Counted from the first letter of the stretch, positions 9,193-19,913 are shown. The stretch: DNA of 64,000 bases from Clostridium sp. chh4-2 (GCF_002899675.1 NZ_PKUU01000003.1:281245-345244); one strand, 5' to 3'. Notes: generated by a model not told the origin, from the letters alone. Numbers and translations are program-made.

Positions 9193-9861
9193 ATGATCAG
9201 AATTGCAATTGTGGAGGACTTTGATCTGATTCGGGAGGATTTGTGCGAATTGGTTTCAGGGCAGGAAGACATGGAGGTAGTTTGGGAGGCTTCCACAGGT
9301 TCGCAGGCAGTGGAGCTTGCAAAAGAAAAACATGCGGACATCATTCTTATGGATATTGAGATGGAAACAGTTAACGCAGGAATTGTGGCTGCGGAGAGGA
9401 TAAGAGACGAAAATCAGGAACAGCAAATCATATTTCTGACGGCGCATGAGACCAATCAGATGATAATAACGGCTATGGGAACCGGAGCCATTGATTATAT
9501 TGTAAAGGGCGGATCGGACGAAGAGATTCTCACCCATATCCGCAATGCCTATGCGGGCAAGCCGGTGATGGAATACCGCATTCAGGAAACCGTTATGAAG
9601 GAATATACAAGGCTTCAGCGGTCAGAGAGAAGCCTTTTGTTTTTCATCAATAATGTGTCCCAGCTGACAGCTGCGGAACGGGAGCTGGTAAAGCTTCTTT
9701 TGGAAGGGAAAAAGGTGAAGGAGATCGCCCAGGTGCGCTGTGTGGAATTGATAACAGTGAAAACACAGATAAAAAGTCTGCTGAGAAAATTCGGCTGCAG
9801 CAGGACAAAAGAGATCGTATCCATCATTCAGGAACTGAATATTTCACACCTTTTTTTGTAA
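9193..9861 (+). CDS. Response regulator, NarL/FixJ type
   Basis: 222 aa regulator with an N-terminal receiver domain (phosphoacceptor Asp54 in ILMDIEM) and a C-terminal LuxR-type helix-turn-helix (TAAERELVKLLLEGKKVKEI). The spacing to the histidine kinase marks them as a cognate pair. Targets may include the TauE-like permease and nagA downstream, but no binding site was identified. GAAGGA precedes the ATG. Confidence 0.92.
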   Translation: MIRIAIVEDFDLIREDLCELVSGQEDMEVVWEASTGSQAVELAKEKHADIILMDIEMETVNAGIVAAERIRDENQEQQIIFLTAHETNQMIITAMGTGAIDYIVKGGSDEEILTHIRNAYAGKPVMEYRIQETVMKEYTRLQRSERSLLFFINNVSQLTAAERELVKLLLEGKKVKEIAQVRCVELITVKTQIKSLLRKFGCSRTKEIVSIIQELNISHLFL

Positions 9862-9893
9862 GCACATGGACGGGGAAAAACGGCTGCCGGCTA

Positions 9894-9905
9894 ACCAAAC
9901 GTTTG
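9894..9905. promoter_or_regulatory. Possible LacI/CcpA-type operator before the TauE-nagA genes
   Basis: CCAAACGTTTGG is a 12 bp palindrome with a central CG, about 140 bases upstream of the permease gene. A TATAAT at 9956-9961 could be a -10 box, but no convincing -35 box is at the right distance. Confidence 0.4.
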
Positions 9906-10044
9906 GGTAAAATATTTGAGCAAAAATTAACAATATGTGATAAGATTATCTTGTTTATAATGAAATACAAGCTGCTGTCAGCGGTGTTGAGGCGGCGGGC
10001 GTGAAAGCGCATTGGAAAGAAGGATATAGGAAAGAGGAGAAGGA

Positions 10045-10839
10045 ATGAGTGGATATTTATATGTAATTTTCTTAGCTGTCAGTTTTGTAGCATCCGTGGC
10101 GGGTGCAATCTGCGGAATCGGCGGAGGCGTTTTGATAAAACCGCTTTTGGATACCTTTGGAGTGCTCAGCGTAGCTTCCATCAGTTTTCTGTCCGGATGT
10201 ACGGTACTGGCCATGACCTGCTATTCCGTAGGTAAGTCAAAACTCAGCGGCGAATCAAAGGTGGATTTGAAAACAGGAACCCCATTGGCAATCGGAGCGG
10301 CGATTGGCGGCGTGGTGGGAAAGATGATGTTTCAGGCAATCGCGGCCATGTCAACCGATCCCAACAAGGTCGGCGCGGTGCAGGCGGCCTGCCTTTTAGT
10401 CATTACATTCGGAACCATGGTGTATACGGTCAATAAGGATAAAGTACATACGCTTCATGTGAAAAATGCGGCGGCCTGTATTTTAATCGGCTTGGTTTTG
10501 GGCATCTGTTCTTCCTTCCTTGGAATCGGAGGCGGCCCGATCAATCTGGTGGTGCTGTTTTATTTCTTTTCCATGGACACGAAAGTGGCTGCGGAAAACT
10601 CCCTGTATATCATACTCTTTTCACAGATCACCAGTTTAATCAATACCCTTGTCACAAGAACTGTGCCGGAATTCGGTTTCCTTCTGCTGGTTCTGATGGT
10701 TGGCGGCGGTATCATGGGCGGCGTTGTCGGTCGTATGGTTAATAAAAAGATTGAAGAGAAGACAGTTAACCGTTTATTTATCGTACTTATGATCATTATT
10801 ATGATGATAAATGTGTATAATATTTACCAGTTCATGTAA
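10045..10839 (+). CDS. TauE/SafE family permease
   Basis: 264 aa membrane protein with about eight hydrophobic segments. It shows the two-fold repeat typical of TauE/SafE (DUF81): GAICGIGGGVLIKPLL near residue 21 and FLGIGGGPINLVVLF near residue 157. Family members export sulfite, sulfoacetate or related anions, or carry other organosulfur compounds. GAGGAGAAGGA precedes the ATG. It lies 24 bases before nagA and is likely co-transcribed. Anion export after desulfation or deacetylation is a possible role but is inference. Confidence 0.85.
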   Translation: MSGYLYVIFLAVSFVASVAGAICGIGGGVLIKPLLDTFGVLSVASISFLSGCTVLAMTCYSVGKSKLSGESKVDLKTGTPLAIGAAIGGVVGKMMFQAIAAMSTDPNKVGAVQAACLLVITFGTMVYTVNKDKVHTLHVKNAAACILIGLVLGICSSFLGIGGGPINLVVLFYFFSMDTKVAAENSLYIILFSQITSLINTLVTRTVPEFGFLLLVLMVGGGIMGGVVGRMVNKKIEEKTVNRLFIVLMIIIMMINVYNIYQFM

Positions 10840-10863
10840 AATGCTGGCAGGATTGGAGGGGCT

Positions 10864-12015
10864 ATGAAGACATTACTTACAAATGGTTTTTTATATCTGA
10901 ATCATGGATTTGAACAAAAGGATCTTCTTTTAGAAGATGGAATTATATCGGAAATCGGAGATGGGATCGCCGCCGGTGAGGCAGAGGTAATTGATCTGTC
11001 AGGAAGAAAGGTAGTGCCCGGATTTTTCGATGTGCACACACACGGCGCGGTCAATGTGGATGTCAACGCGGCATCGGCTGAGGACCTTGAAAGCATCTGC
11101 CGGTTCTTTGCGTCAAAAGGCGTCACCAGCTGGCTGTGCTCTGTTTTAACGGATACGAGGGAGCAGACGCTTGCCTGCATCGAAGAATATAAGCGTTGGA
11201 AGACCATAGAGCATAAAGGTGCAAATCTGGCTGGAATTCATCTGGAAGGCCCGTTCCTCTGTGCTGATTATAAAGGAGCTATGCCGGAGCATTTGCTGCA
11301 GGCGGCGAATCTGGAGCTGCTGAAAGAGTATCAAAAGGCGGCGGAAGGCGAGATACGCTATATTACGGTTTCCCCTGAAGTGGAAGGAATCGTGGATATG
11401 ATCCCGGAGATCAAAAAATTGGGAATCCAGGTTGCGATCGGTCATTCAGGAGCAGATTACGATACGGCCAGAGCGGCCATTGCCAACGGAGCCATGGCGG
11501 CAACCCATACCGGTAATGCGATGAAACTGCTCCATCAGCATTTTCCTGCGATCTGGGGAGCTGTGCTGGAGGATGATGACTTGTACTGTGAGATGATCTG
11601 CGACGGACGTCATCTTCATCCGGGAACCGTCCGGCTGATTATTAAAACAAAAGGCCTGGACCGGGTTGTGGCTATCACAGATTCCATTATGGCTTCCGGA
11701 CTTCCTGACGGAAAGTATAAGCTGGGTGTCAATGATGTAATCGTTGTGGACGGAGATGCAAAGCTGGCGGTGGGCAACAGCCGCGCCGGAAGCACCCTGA
11801 CTATGGATGTGGCTCTTAAAAATCTTTTGGATTTCACTGGACGTCCTTTGGAAGAACTGATCCCGGTGATGACAGAAAACCCTGCAAAGCTGATGGGAAT
11901 GTATGACCGGATTGGATCGATTGAACCAGGAAAAGACGGGGATCTGGTTGTTTTGGATGAGAACAATAAGGTAGCGGCCACATTTGCAAAAGGAAAAATG
12001 CAGTTTCAGGAATGA
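10864..12015 (+). CDS. nagA: N-acetylglucosamine-6-phosphate deacetylase
   Basis: Cytoplasmic amidohydrolase converting GlcNAc-6-P to glucosamine-6-P and acetate. 383 aa, the usual length. Seen in order: the metal motif FDVHTHG, LEGPFL, the metal-site GHSGADYD, THTGNAM, CDGRHLHP and the catalytic-Asp motif ITDSIMA. TTGGAGGGG precedes the ATG. The usual partner nagB is absent nearby; SIS-domain and NahK-like genes for amino sugars lie elsewhere in the window. Confidence 0.95.
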   Translation: MKTLLTNGFLYLNHGFEQKDLLLEDGIISEIGDGIAAGEAEVIDLSGRKVVPGFFDVHTHGAVNVDVNAASAEDLESICRFFASKGVTSWLCSVLTDTREQTLACIEEYKRWKTIEHKGANLAGIHLEGPFLCADYKGAMPEHLLQAANLELLKEYQKAAEGEIRYITVSPEVEGIVDMIPEIKKLGIQVAIGHSGADYDTARAAIANGAMAATHTGNAMKLLHQHFPAIWGAVLEDDDLYCEMICDGRHLHPGTVRLIIKTKGLDRVVAITDSIMASGLPDGKYKLGVNDVIVVDGDAKLAVGNSRAGSTLTMDVALKNLLDFTGRPLEELIPVMTENPAKLMGMYDRIGSIEPGKDGDLVVLDENNKVAATFAKGKMQFQE

Positions 12016-12132
12016 TAAGAATAATGTGAAAATCTATCCGATCATATAAATACGATTTTATCAGTTATAAAAGACTGGTATTTGCGTTACTTCATTAGGG
12101 ATGGTTTAACCATATGAGGAAAGGAGACGCTT

Positions 12133-12654
12133 ATGCGGTCAGCAGTTTGTGATGTTTGGCAGACTCATTTTAAGCAGGTAGAATCGAATTCCAAAACCGG
12201 AATCGATGATGGTCAAAGGCAGATAGAAAGTAAATATGATAAAGATGTGAGGCTCTTTCTTAATTCGTTTAAGAAGGAGCCTTTTCACATAGCATTTTGG
12301 GCTTATGGAATTTATGAGGAACTTTACCGGAAATATGTGGTGGCCAATAACCAGAAGATCACATTATTCCGTTTTGATGATATTATATATATGGAGTCCT
12401 CTCTTCACTCGATCAATATATACACGGTCAGCGGTGTGGAGACTATCCAGTCAAAGCTGGATGCGGAAGAGAAAAAGGTACCCGGATGGAAATTTACGAG
12501 GATTCATCAAAGTTATCTGGTAAATCTTGTTCATGTGAGGACATTAACATCCACAGAGGTGATATTATACAATGGACATAAATTGAATGTCAGCGCCAGC
12601 AGACGAAGGCAGGTACAAAAATCCATGGAAAAGTTTGTAGGATGGGTAAAATAG
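12133..12654 (+). CDS. LytTR-type DNA-binding regulator
   Basis: 173 aa protein with a C-terminal LytTR DNA-binding domain (about residues 72-170; FRFDDIIYMES, FTRIHQSYLVN). The first 70 residues are not a receiver domain and are unassigned, so this is a stand-alone LytTR protein without a recognisable phosphorylation site. AAGGAG lies 7 bases before the ATG. A 13 bp palindrome, ATGGTTTAACCAT, at 12101-12113 just upstream may be an autoregulatory site. No kinase gene is adjacent. Confidence 0.88.
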   Translation: MRSAVCDVWQTHFKQVESNSKTGIDDGQRQIESKYDKDVRLFLNSFKKEPFHIAFWAYGIYEELYRKYVVANNQKITLFRFDDIIYMESSLHSINIYTVSGVETIQSKLDAEEKKVPGWKFTRIHQSYLVNLVHVRTLTSTEVILYNGHKLNVSASRRRQVQKSMEKFVGWVK

Positions 12655-12823
12655 GTTAAATATGCGCTGTAAACCTCTAATTATGCGCGAATATTGTAAT
12701 AATTTGTATTTTATGTTATTTTATAAAAAATAGAACAGCTTAGAAAAAACTTGACCGATTAGAGCGACTAATCAAATGAAATTTTATCATTCACATCTTA
12801 TTTTATCTGCAGTTTCTAAATGA

Positions 12824-12849
12824 AGCGCCCGGTTTTCGGGTGCTTTTGT
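12824..12849 (+). terminator. Terminator after the LytTR gene
   Basis: The hairpin AGCGCCCG / CGGGTGCT with a TTTT tail ends the transcript before the SMC operon. The rest of the 12655-12994 gap is AT-rich and holds only this terminator and the promoter at 12882. Confidence 0.8.
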
Positions 12850-12881
12850 CTTTGTAAGGCCGGATTCAGCGGCAAAATCAT

Positions 12882-12910
12882 TTTACTACATTCCCGATGT
12901 GCGCTATAAT
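12882..12910 (+). promoter_or_regulatory. Promoter of the jetABC-like operon
   Basis: TTTACT (12882-12887), 17 bases, then TATAAT (12905-12910) in the sigma-A pattern. The first gene starts 85 bases downstream. Confidence 0.6.
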
Positions 12911-12994
12911 AGAAGCCACAGAACGAAGCGCGGTCAGGACGGCGCGGCTTTTGGTGGATAATATGCCGCACAGGCGGAGGAATGAAGGGAACCG

Positions 12995-14347
12995 ATGAGA
13001 CTGATTAATGAAATCCCGGACCGGTTTTGGAGTTTATTCCGGTCGGTCAACAGGGAGACTTACATAGAAGCATTGTTAAAGCTCAATGAAGAATATGAAT
13101 ATAACAGCTATTTCCTGAGCAGGGAGGTCTGCATACAGGTTTTGGCAGATTACTTTGCCCAGAGAAAGATCACTATCAAACAGGAGGAAGAGGAGGACGA
13201 GATCGACGCGTTGGAACCTCCGGCCACGAGAATACTGAACTGGCTGGTCAGGGCAGGGTGGCTCAGAAAACTGGACGATTATAACACGCTGGTGACCAAT
13301 ATTGTAATTCCTGATTACGCTGCGATCTTTATCGAGGCATTTGAACACCTGTTTAATGAAGAAGAGAATGAGACCGAGGTCTATATCCAGAATATCTATG
13401 CCATTTTATTCTCCTTTAAAAACGATCCGCGGGCCAGCGTAAGCCTTCTGCATACGGCTCTTGTGAATACCAGAAAATTGAACAAAGCGCTCCAGGACAT
13501 GCTTCATAACATGGATAAATTCTTTGCCAGCCTGTTGGAAAAGCGGTTTTACGGGGATTTGTTAAAGGAGCATTTAGAAGGATATGTGGAAGAGATTGTA
13601 AAAAAGAAATACCACATACTGAAAACCTCCGACAATTTCTATCTGTATAAGACGGATATCAAACGCTGGATCAATGAGATGCGGGAGGATTACGACTGGA
13701 TGGAGCAGACTGCAAGCCGCAGCCAGGGCAGCGTGGACGAACTACAGCTTGTCAGAACTTTAGATGATATTGAGCGGGGATTTGACGAGATCGAGCGCAG
13801 GATCGCCAATATGGACAGGGAGCATATGAAGTATGTGAGCGCCACGGTCGGCCGGTTGAACTATCTGCTGAATAACGATGATGATACGAAAGGTCTTGTG
13901 ATCCAGCTATTGAACCATATGGCCTATGAAGAGGATATCTCAGATTCTCTGAGCCGGATCAGCAGCAGGATGAACCTGTCCGCTTTAGAAGTGATATCGG
14001 AAAAATCTCTTTATAAGAAGAGAAAGCCCAGAATTGATTTTACGGAAGGGCTGGAAGATATGGAAGAGAGTAAAGAGCTGACCAGGGAAGACATTCTGCG
14101 CCTGAACCGTTTGGGCAGCCGTTACAGCAAGAAAGAGATTGAAGATTTTATCTTTGAGCGCATGACATCGGGAACCGCGCAGATTACGGACGATACGGTG
14201 CAGTCGGATCAGGATTTTGAAAAACTGATTCTGGCATATGATTATGCGATCCGCAGAAACAGCGCGTTTGCGGTAAAAGAAGAGGACGGGGATCTGATCG
14301 ATAACGGCAGATACAAGTATCCGAAACTGACATTTACAAGGAAATGA
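12995..14347 (+). CDS. JetA-like (MksF/kleisin-type) subunit of a Wadjet/MksBEF-like SMC complex
   Basis: 450 aa, highly charged and soluble. By length, gene order and general appearance it matches the JetA family (DUF5716 type) of type III Wadjet, the kleisin-like subunit bridging the SMC heads. Its N-terminus (LINEIPDRFWSLFRSVNRE) is the part most typical of the family. GAAGGGA precedes the ATG. The stop codon overlaps the next start (ATGA), so the genes are translationally coupled. In known Wadjet systems JetABC loads on plasmid DNA and JetD cuts it. No JetD is seen here, so chromosome handling as in MksBEF is an equal possibility. Confidence 0.8.
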   Translation: MRLINEIPDRFWSLFRSVNRETYIEALLKLNEEYEYNSYFLSREVCIQVLADYFAQRKITIKQEEEEDEIDALEPPATRILNWLVRAGWLRKLDDYNTLVTNIVIPDYAAIFIEAFEHLFNEEENETEVYIQNIYAILFSFKNDPRASVSLLHTALVNTRKLNKALQDMLHNMDKFFASLLEKRFYGDLLKEHLEGYVEEIVKKKYHILKTSDNFYLYKTDIKRWINEMREDYDWMEQTASRSQGSVDELQLVRTLDDIERGFDEIERRIANMDREHMKYVSATVGRLNYLLNNDDDTKGLVIQLLNHMAYEEDISDSLSRISSRMNLSALEVISEKSLYKKRKPRIDFTEGLEDMEESKELTREDILRLNRLGSRYSKKEIEDFIFERMTSGTAQITDDTVQSDQDFEKLILAYDYAIRRNSAFAVKEEDGDLIDNGRYKYPKLTFTRK

Positions 14348-14991
14348 GGAAGATTATGATAGAGTACTATGAGACACTGTCCCAGGAGGAACAGCAGCAG
14401 CTGACGGAGACCATCCAGCTTCTGCTTCGCCAGACATTTATCCTGGAACGGAAATTTGACAGAAAGTCGTCCAGATTTCAGAACAACAGGGAATTCAGGA
14501 TCTGCAACAAGCATCTGGAGTTCATACGGGAGTATTTTTCCATAAGCGGCATTTACCTGCATGAAAACAGCCAGATGGGCGTGATCTATATTCAGGGAGA
14601 GAATCTGCTGGGGGACAAGCTTCCAAAGCTGGCAACGCTTTATATCCTGATTTTAAAGATCATTTATGAGGAACAGATGGCTTCCGTCTCCACCAGCGTC
14701 AATGTGTATACCACTTTGGGAGAGATCAACGAACGGCTGGGCAGCTACCGGCTGCTGAAGAATAAACCGTCTGTGACGGAGATCAGAAAGGCCATTACCA
14801 TACTGAAACGTTATCAGATCATCGATCCACTGGATGTGCTGGAAGAGCTGGACGGAAAGACCAGGATGATCATATACCCGTGCATCAACGTGGTGCTGTT
14901 AGGGGACGATGTCAGGGCGCTTGTGGAGTCATTTGCGGAGAATGTAGAAGAGACAGAAGGAGAAGAAGAGGATGACGAATCAGAGATTTGA
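14344..14991 (+). CDS. JetB-like (MksE/KITE-type) subunit
   Basis: 215 aa. It matches the small winged-helix KITE subunit expected between kleisin and SMC genes (JetB/MksE; DUF6063 or DUF4194 type, not decided by eye). The predicted winged-helix core includes VYTTLGEINERLG and EIRKAITILKRYQIIDP; the C-terminus is very acidic. The start may be ATG 14344, overlapping the upstream stop, or ATG 14356, which has GAGGA 5 bases before it. It overlaps the SMC gene by 20 bases. Confidence 0.8.
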   Translation: MRKIMIEYYETLSQEEQQQLTETIQLLLRQTFILERKFDRKSSRFQNNREFRICNKHLEFIREYFSISGIYLHENSQMGVIYIQGENLLGDKLPKLATLYILILKIIYEEQMASVSTSVNVYTTLGEINERLGSYRLLKNKPSVTEIRKAITILKRYQIIDPLDVLEELDGKTRMIIYPCINVVLLGDDVRALVESFAENVEETEGEEEDDESEI

Positions 14992-17900
14992 GGCATTGTC
15001 CAGGATGTGTTTGAACAACTGGCATTATATCAGCAAAAAGACGCTGTCATTCAGCGACTCCATTAATTTCTTTACCGGCCATTCGGGAAGCGGAAAATCA
15101 ACGGTTTTGGATGCCCTTCAGATCGTGCTGTATGCCAATACGGACGGAAGGGGATTCTTTAATAAAGCGGCTGCGGACGATTCGGACCGCTCTCTGCTGG
15201 AATATTTGAGAGGTATGATTACCATCGGGGAAAATAATGAGTTCTCCTATCTGAGAAATAAGAACTTTTCCAGCACGATCGTATTAGAACTGAAACGGAC
15301 GGACACAGAGGAATATCAGTGCGTCGGCGTCGTATTCGACGTGGAAGTGGCGTCCAATGAGATCAGCCGCCTGTTCTTCTGGCATAAAGGCCCGCTGCCG
15401 GACCATCAGTACAGGTCGGGTTCGCGCTGTATGTCCATAGAAGAGATAAAGGGATATCTGCAGCAGAACTTTAATAAAGAAGAATATTATTACGGCTCCC
15501 ATAATGAACGGTTCCGCAGACAGCTTTACGACGTGTATCTGGGCGGTCTGGATATGGAGAAATTCCCCCTGCTGTTTAAGCGGGCAATTCCGTTCCGCAT
15601 GAACATTAAACTGGAAGATTTTGTTAAGGAATACATCTGCACCGAGCAGGATATCCATATAGAAGACATGCAGGAAAGCGTGATGATGTATGGAAGGATG
15701 CAGAAGAAGATCGACGATACCTGCAGGGAGATCGAAAATCTGGAACAGCTTCATGAAATATATCAGAAAATGGAGGCGAAGGAAGAGGAAAAACGGGAGA
15801 ATCAGTACCTGTCCGACAAGATGGATATCCTTTCCGTCCGCCAGAAGATCAAAGAGCTTCACGACCGGATCATGCTGTCAACAGAAGATTTAGACAAACA
15901 GAGAGAGATGAGAGACGAGCTGGAGCGGACGGTTCAGGAATTGGGTGTCAAAAGTGAACAGCTTTTGAAACAGATTTCTTCCACCGGCTATGATGAGAAA
16001 AAATCAGAACTGAGATCGTTAAACGAACTGATCGAGGCCCTGTTAAAGAGCCGGGTAAAGTGGGAAAAGACGGCGGAGGGATTAAACGCCTGGATTGACC
16101 AGGACATTACGGACAACAGCACCATCTGGGATATTGAAAAATTTGCGGATGGAAGCATTCAGGCGGATGAGATTGTAAGGTTGAAGAAATCCATCCAGGA
16201 AACGCGGGCAGAGGTGAAGGAACAGGAACAGGAAGCGTCCGCCGCGATCCGCAGTTTAAGAAAACAGGAAAAAGCGGCCCAGGAGGATTTAAAGAAGTTA
16301 AAACAGGGCAAAAAAGCATATCCGAAAGAATTGGAGCGTGCATGTTTGTATATACAGAGGCGCCTTCTGGAAGAAACCGGAAAATCCGTGGAGGTGAAGA
16401 TTCTGGCGGATCTTTTGGATATCCGTGATGATAAGTGGCGTAATGCGGTGGAAGGCTATATGGGCAACAACAAACTAGCCCTGATCGTGGAACCGAAATA
16501 TGCCAGAAAAGCCATGGACATCTATCAGGAATTAGACCGTAAGGAATATTACCGTGTGGCAGTTTTGGATACGGAAAAGGTATCGCAAAAGGAGCACGCC
16601 GTTTTCACAGGCTCCCTGTCCGAAGAAGTGATCACAAGAAATGATTACGTCCAATCCTACATCAATTTCCTTCTTGGAAAAGTGGTTAAATGCGAGAACA
16701 CCGATGAACTGAGAAAGTGTCAGATCGGTATTACGGCGGACTGCGTGCTGTACCACAGCTACCGCCTGCAGTATATTAATCCGGACAATTACACCAGAAG
16801 CGCATACATCGGAGCCATGAGTATGGCTAAGAGAATCCGGCAGCTGGAACAGGAATTGGAGGAACTGAAGGAAGAACTGGCTCCGGAACTGAAGATTCAG
16901 AGGGAATGCCAGGAGATACTGAACCTGGAAGAGCTGGGACTTCCGGCCGAGGATTATATAAGCTGGCTGAGTGATATGGAGAAATTAAAGTCCAGGGAAA
17001 AGGAAAAGAAACGTCTTGTAAAACAGCTGGAAGAGCTGAAAGAAAAGAAGGTGGATCTCTGGGAGACAGAGCGCCGCGGGGTTCTGGAAGAAAAGAAGGC
17101 AAAAGAGGATCTGGCCGAACAGGTAAAACAGGTGATCTGGCGTCTCAATGAGCAGATGGAGGAAAACCGCAGAAAACAGATTGAATTAAATGAATTGCTG
17201 GTGGAAAAAGAGAGAAACTTTACAGAAGACGGACGGTATGAGAGGAAGGCGGACGAATTTTTACAGAGCCAGGCGGAGCCGCGGTATGACAGGCTGTGCC
17301 AGAGATTCCAGGATGCGGCTTTAAAGGCAGACGAGGAACGGGCCGGGATTTATTCAGAGCTTCAGGAGAGCCGGTTCCGTTATCTGAAACAATATCCAAA
17401 CCGCAGCTTTTCCGCTACAATTGAAGACAATGAACCGTATGACAAGCTGTTAGGAAGGCTGCAGTGCGATAATCTGGAGGAATACCGGCAGATCGCCAGG
17501 GAGCAGGCTAGATCAGCAGTGGAGCATTTCAGGGACGACTTCATGTTCAAGATCCGCAGCGCCATTAAAGAAGCGCTGATCCGCAAAGACGAACTGAACC
17601 GCATCATCAATAAGCTGGATTTCGGAAAGGATAAATATCAATTCGTAATCGGCAAAAACAAAGGACCGGACGGCCGTTTCTATGACATGTTTATGGATGA
17701 TTCGCTGGAAGTAAATCCTGCTATGCTGACGGATTCCTTTGAAGACCAACTGAATTTCTTTACCATTAACCATGAAAACAATTACGGGGATATGATCAAT
17801 GAACTGATCAATGTTTTCATTCCGCCTGAGAATGCGGATCACGACCAGCTGGAAGAGGCGAAGCAGAACATGGACAAATACGCGGATTACAGAACCTATC

Positions 17901-18361
17901 TTTCCTTTGATATGCAGCAGATTGTCCGCAGCCAGGGCGAGGAAACCATTAAGATCCAGCTGAGCAAAATGATTAAGAAAAATTCCGGCGGCGAGGGCCA
18001 GAACCCTCTTTATGTGGCCTTATTAGCCAGCTTTGCCCAGGCTTACCGGATCAACATGTCGCCTAAGATGCTGCGCAATCCAACCATCCGTCTGGTGGTC
18101 TTAGACGAGGCATTTTCCAAGATGGATGCGGAAAAGGTGGCCAGCTGTATTGAGCTGATTAGAGGGCTGGGATTCCAGGCCATCATAAGCGCTACCAATG
18201 ATAAGATTCAAAATTATTTGGAAAATGTGGATAAAACTTTTGTATTTGCTAATCCGAACAAGAAATCAATCTCGATTCAGGAATTTGAGAGAAAAGAGTT
18301 CGGGGAATTGCTGAGGGATTTGGATGGAGAAGACGAACAGGAGAGCTTATTGATTAAATAA
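14972..18361 (+). CDS. JetC-like SMC ATPase (MksB/MukB-like)
   Basis: 1129 aa SMC-type ATPase. Seen: Walker [10 protein letters not shown] at residues 36-44, two long charged coiled-coil stretches (roughly 230-450 and 640-850) around a central hinge-like globular part, the signature motif SGGEGQ near residue 1005 and Walker B LVVLDEAF near 1040. This is the full layout of an active motor. The order kleisin-KITE-SMC and the overlapping genes fit Wadjet type III or MksFEB. The fourth gene, JetD (Toprim-like nuclease), is absent both upstream (LytTR) and downstream (uridine phosphorylase). Confidence 0.9.
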   Translation: MTNQRFEALSRMCLNNWHYISKKTLSFSDSINFFTGHSGSGKSTVLDALQIVLYANTDGRGFFNKAAADDSDRSLLEYLRGMITIGENNEFSYLRNKNFSSTIVLELKRTDTEEYQCVGVVFDVEVASNEISRLFFWHKGPLPDHQYRSGSRCMSIEEIKGYLQQNFNKEEYYYGSHNERFRRQLYDVYLGGLDMEKFPLLFKRAIPFRMNIKLEDFVKEYICTEQDIHIEDMQESVMMYGRMQKKIDDTCREIENLEQLHEIYQKMEAKEEEKRENQYLSDKMDILSVRQKIKELHDRIMLSTEDLDKQREMRDELERTVQELGVKSEQLLKQISSTGYDEKKSELRSLNELIEALLKSRVKWEKTAEGLNAWIDQDITDNSTIWDIEKFADGSIQADEIVRLKKSIQETRAEVKEQEQEASAAIRSLRKQEKAAQEDLKKLKQGKKAYPKELERACLYIQRRLLEETGKSVEVKILADLLDIRDDKWRNAVEGYMGNNKLALIVEPKYARKAMDIYQELDRKEYYRVAVLDTEKVSQKEHAVFTGSLSEEVITRNDYVQSYINFLLGKVVKCENTDELRKCQIGITADCVLYHSYRLQYINPDNYTRSAYIGAMSMAKRIRQLEQELEELKEELAPELKIQRECQEILNLEELGLPAEDYISWLSDMEKLKSREKEKKRLVKQLEELKEKKVDLWETERRGVLEEKKAKEDLAEQVKQVIWRLNEQMEENRRKQIELNELLVEKERNFTEDGRYERKADEFLQSQAEPRYDRLCQRFQDAALKADEERAGIYSELQESRFRYLKQYPNRSFSATIEDNEPYDKLLGRLQCDNLEEYRQIAREQARSAVEHFRDDFMFKIRSAIKEALIRKDELNRIINKLDFGKDKYQFVIGKNKGPDGRFYDMFMDDSLEVNPAMLTDSFEDQLNFFTINHENNYGDMINELINVFIPPENADHDQLEEAKQNMDKYADYRTYLSFDMQQIVRSQGEETIKIQLSKMIKKNSGGEGQNPLYVALLASFAQAYRINMSPKMLRNPTIRLVVLDEAFSKMDAEKVASCIELIRGLGFQAIISATNDKIQNYLENVDKTFVFANPNKKSISIQEFERKEFGELLRDLDGEDEQESLLIK

Positions 18362-18405
18362 TAGATCCGCCAACTCAAAGCGGCGGAAAGAGAGGAGAGG
18401 TGCAG

Positions 18406-19161
18406 ATGTCAACAGTGTACTCAAAAGATTGTGAATACCATATTCAGCTGAAACCGGGGGATGTGGGGGAATACGTGATACTGCCCGGAGACCCGGGGCG
18501 GTGTGAAAAGATCGCCGAGTGTCTGGAGGATGCCAAACTGATGGCCTCCAACAGGGAATACGTTACCTATACCGGACGTCTTGGAGAGAAGAGGGTGAGC
18601 GTTACTTCTACGGGAATCGGCGGCCCTTCGGCGGCTATCGCTATGGAAGAGCTGATCCACTGCGGAGCCCATACCTTCATCCGCGTGGGAACCTCAGGGG
18701 GAATGCAGCCGGACGTGTTGGCCGGGGACGTGGTGATCGCCACAGGAGCCATCCGTTTGGACGGAACCAGCAAGGAATATGCGCCCATCGAATATCCGGC
18801 CGTGGCCGATTATGAAGTGGTGGAAGCTCTGAAAAAAGGAGCCGACCGACTTGGAAAACGCTCCCATGTGGGCGTAGTCCAGTGTAAGGATTCCTTTTAT
18901 GGCCAGCACGAACCGGAGAATATGCCGGTAAGCTATGAACTGCTGAACAAATGGGAGGCCTGGAAACGCTGCGGCGCCCTGACTTCGGAAATGGAATCCG
19001 CCACCCTGTTCATCGTTGGGGCGGTGCGCAGAGTCCGTGTGGGGTCTGTGATGCTGGTGATCGGCAACCAAACCAGAAGAGAGATGGGACTGCCCGATAT
19101 CCAATGCCATGATACACAGAGCGCCATTGATGTTGCGGTGGAAGCCATAAAGCTTTTGTAG
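18406..19161 (+). CDS. udp: Uridine phosphorylase / nucleoside phosphorylase family
   Basis: Phosphorolytic cleavage of uridine to uracil and ribose-1-phosphate. About 251 aa, with [31 protein letters not shown] and VGTSGGMQ for phosphate and ribose binding, and the EMESATLF motif for ribose hydroxyls. AGGAGAGG lies 5 bases before ATG 18406; a GTG 6 bases earlier overlaps the ribosome site and was rejected. It lies 44 bases after the SMC gene with no promoter visible, so it may be read from the jetABC-like promoter, an odd pairing. Confidence 0.92.
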   Translation: MSTVYSKDCEYHIQLKPGDVGEYVILPGDPGRCEKIAECLEDAKLMASNREYVTYTGRLGEKRVSVTSTGIGGPSAAIAMEELIHCGAHTFIRVGTSGGMQPDVLAGDVVIATGAIRLDGTSKEYAPIEYPAVADYEVVEALKKGADRLGKRSHVGVVQCKDSFYGQHEPENMPVSYELLNKWEAWKRCGALTSEMESATLFIVGAVRRVRVGSVMLVIGNQTRREMGLPDIQCHDTQSAIDVAVEAIKLL

Positions 19162-19193
19162 AATATATGATAGACAGCCAGAGGAGATAAAAA

Positions 19194-19799
19194 GTGGATA
19201 TTTACGATAAACTGCACAACGGCGATTTATATCAGACGGATAATGAACAGCTTATAAAGGATCAGACAGAATGTTTGGAACGGTTGTATGATTTTAACCA
19301 GACGCGGCCTTCGGAGATGGAAAAACGCGGAACCATGCTGAAAGAAATGTTTGCTGAAATTGGCCCAAACTGTTATATTGAACCGCCTCTTCACGCTAAT
19401 TGGGGAGGTAGGCATGTTCATTTTGGGAAGAATATTTATGCAAATTTCAATTTAACGCTTGTGGACGATACGCATATTTATGTGGGCGATTACACGATGA
19501 TCGGCCCGAATGTGACAATTGCGGCAGCAGGCCACCCGGTTATGCCAGAACTGCGGGAAAAAGGATATCAGTACAATTTCCCGGTTCATATCGGAAGAAA
19601 CTGCTGGATCGGAGCCGGAGCAATAATCGTTCCGGGCGTTACAATTGGGGATAATACCGTCATCGGAGCGGGAAGCGTGGTTACGAAAGATATTCCGGCC
19701 AATGTGGTCGCAGTTGGAAATCCTTGCAGAGTGCTGAGGGAGATTGGGGAGTCGGATAGGAAATATTATTTTAAAGACAGGATGATTGGTGTGGAATAG
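19194..19799 (+). CDS. Sugar O-acetyltransferase (maltose/galactoside acetyltransferase family)
   Basis: 201 aa left-handed beta-helix acetyltransferase using acetyl-CoA (LacA/Maa/NodL group). Hexapeptide repeats run from about residue 75 to 185 (IGPNVTIAAAGHP, IGAGAIIVPGVTIGDNTVIG). The catalytic His lies in AAGHPV. It starts at GTG with GAGGAG 7 bases upstream. It probably shares a transcript with udp. The usual role is detoxifying non-metabolised sugars by acetylation. Confidence 0.92.
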   Translation: MDIYDKLHNGDLYQTDNEQLIKDQTECLERLYDFNQTRPSEMEKRGTMLKEMFAEIGPNCYIEPPLHANWGGRHVHFGKNIYANFNLTLVDDTHIYVGDYTMIGPNVTIAAAGHPVMPELREKGYQYNFPVHIGRNCWIGAGAIIVPGVTIGDNTVIGAGSVVTKDIPANVVAVGNPCRVLREIGESDRKYYFKDRMIGVE

Positions 19800-19853
19800 C
19801 TATTTTCTTATGAGCGCCCCCATTTCCTTCCATTGTCGAATTTTCAGAAACAG

Positions 19854-19882
19854 TTGTGATTTTTGTAAAAAGTCGCTATAAT
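19854..19882 (+). promoter_or_regulatory. Promoter of the OPT-pqqD operon
   Basis: TTGTGA (19854-19859), 17 bases, TATAAT (19877-19882). The OPT gene starts 32 bases downstream after AAGGGGG. Confidence 0.65.
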
Positions 19883-19913
19883 AGGTAGGTACAAAAAAAA
19901 GGGGGTTCATAAG

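Noticed and set aside
15284..15862. A 192-residue frame on the minus strand inside the SMC gene
   Set aside because: Fully inside a strongly supported gene with intact motifs; it is an antisense shadow.
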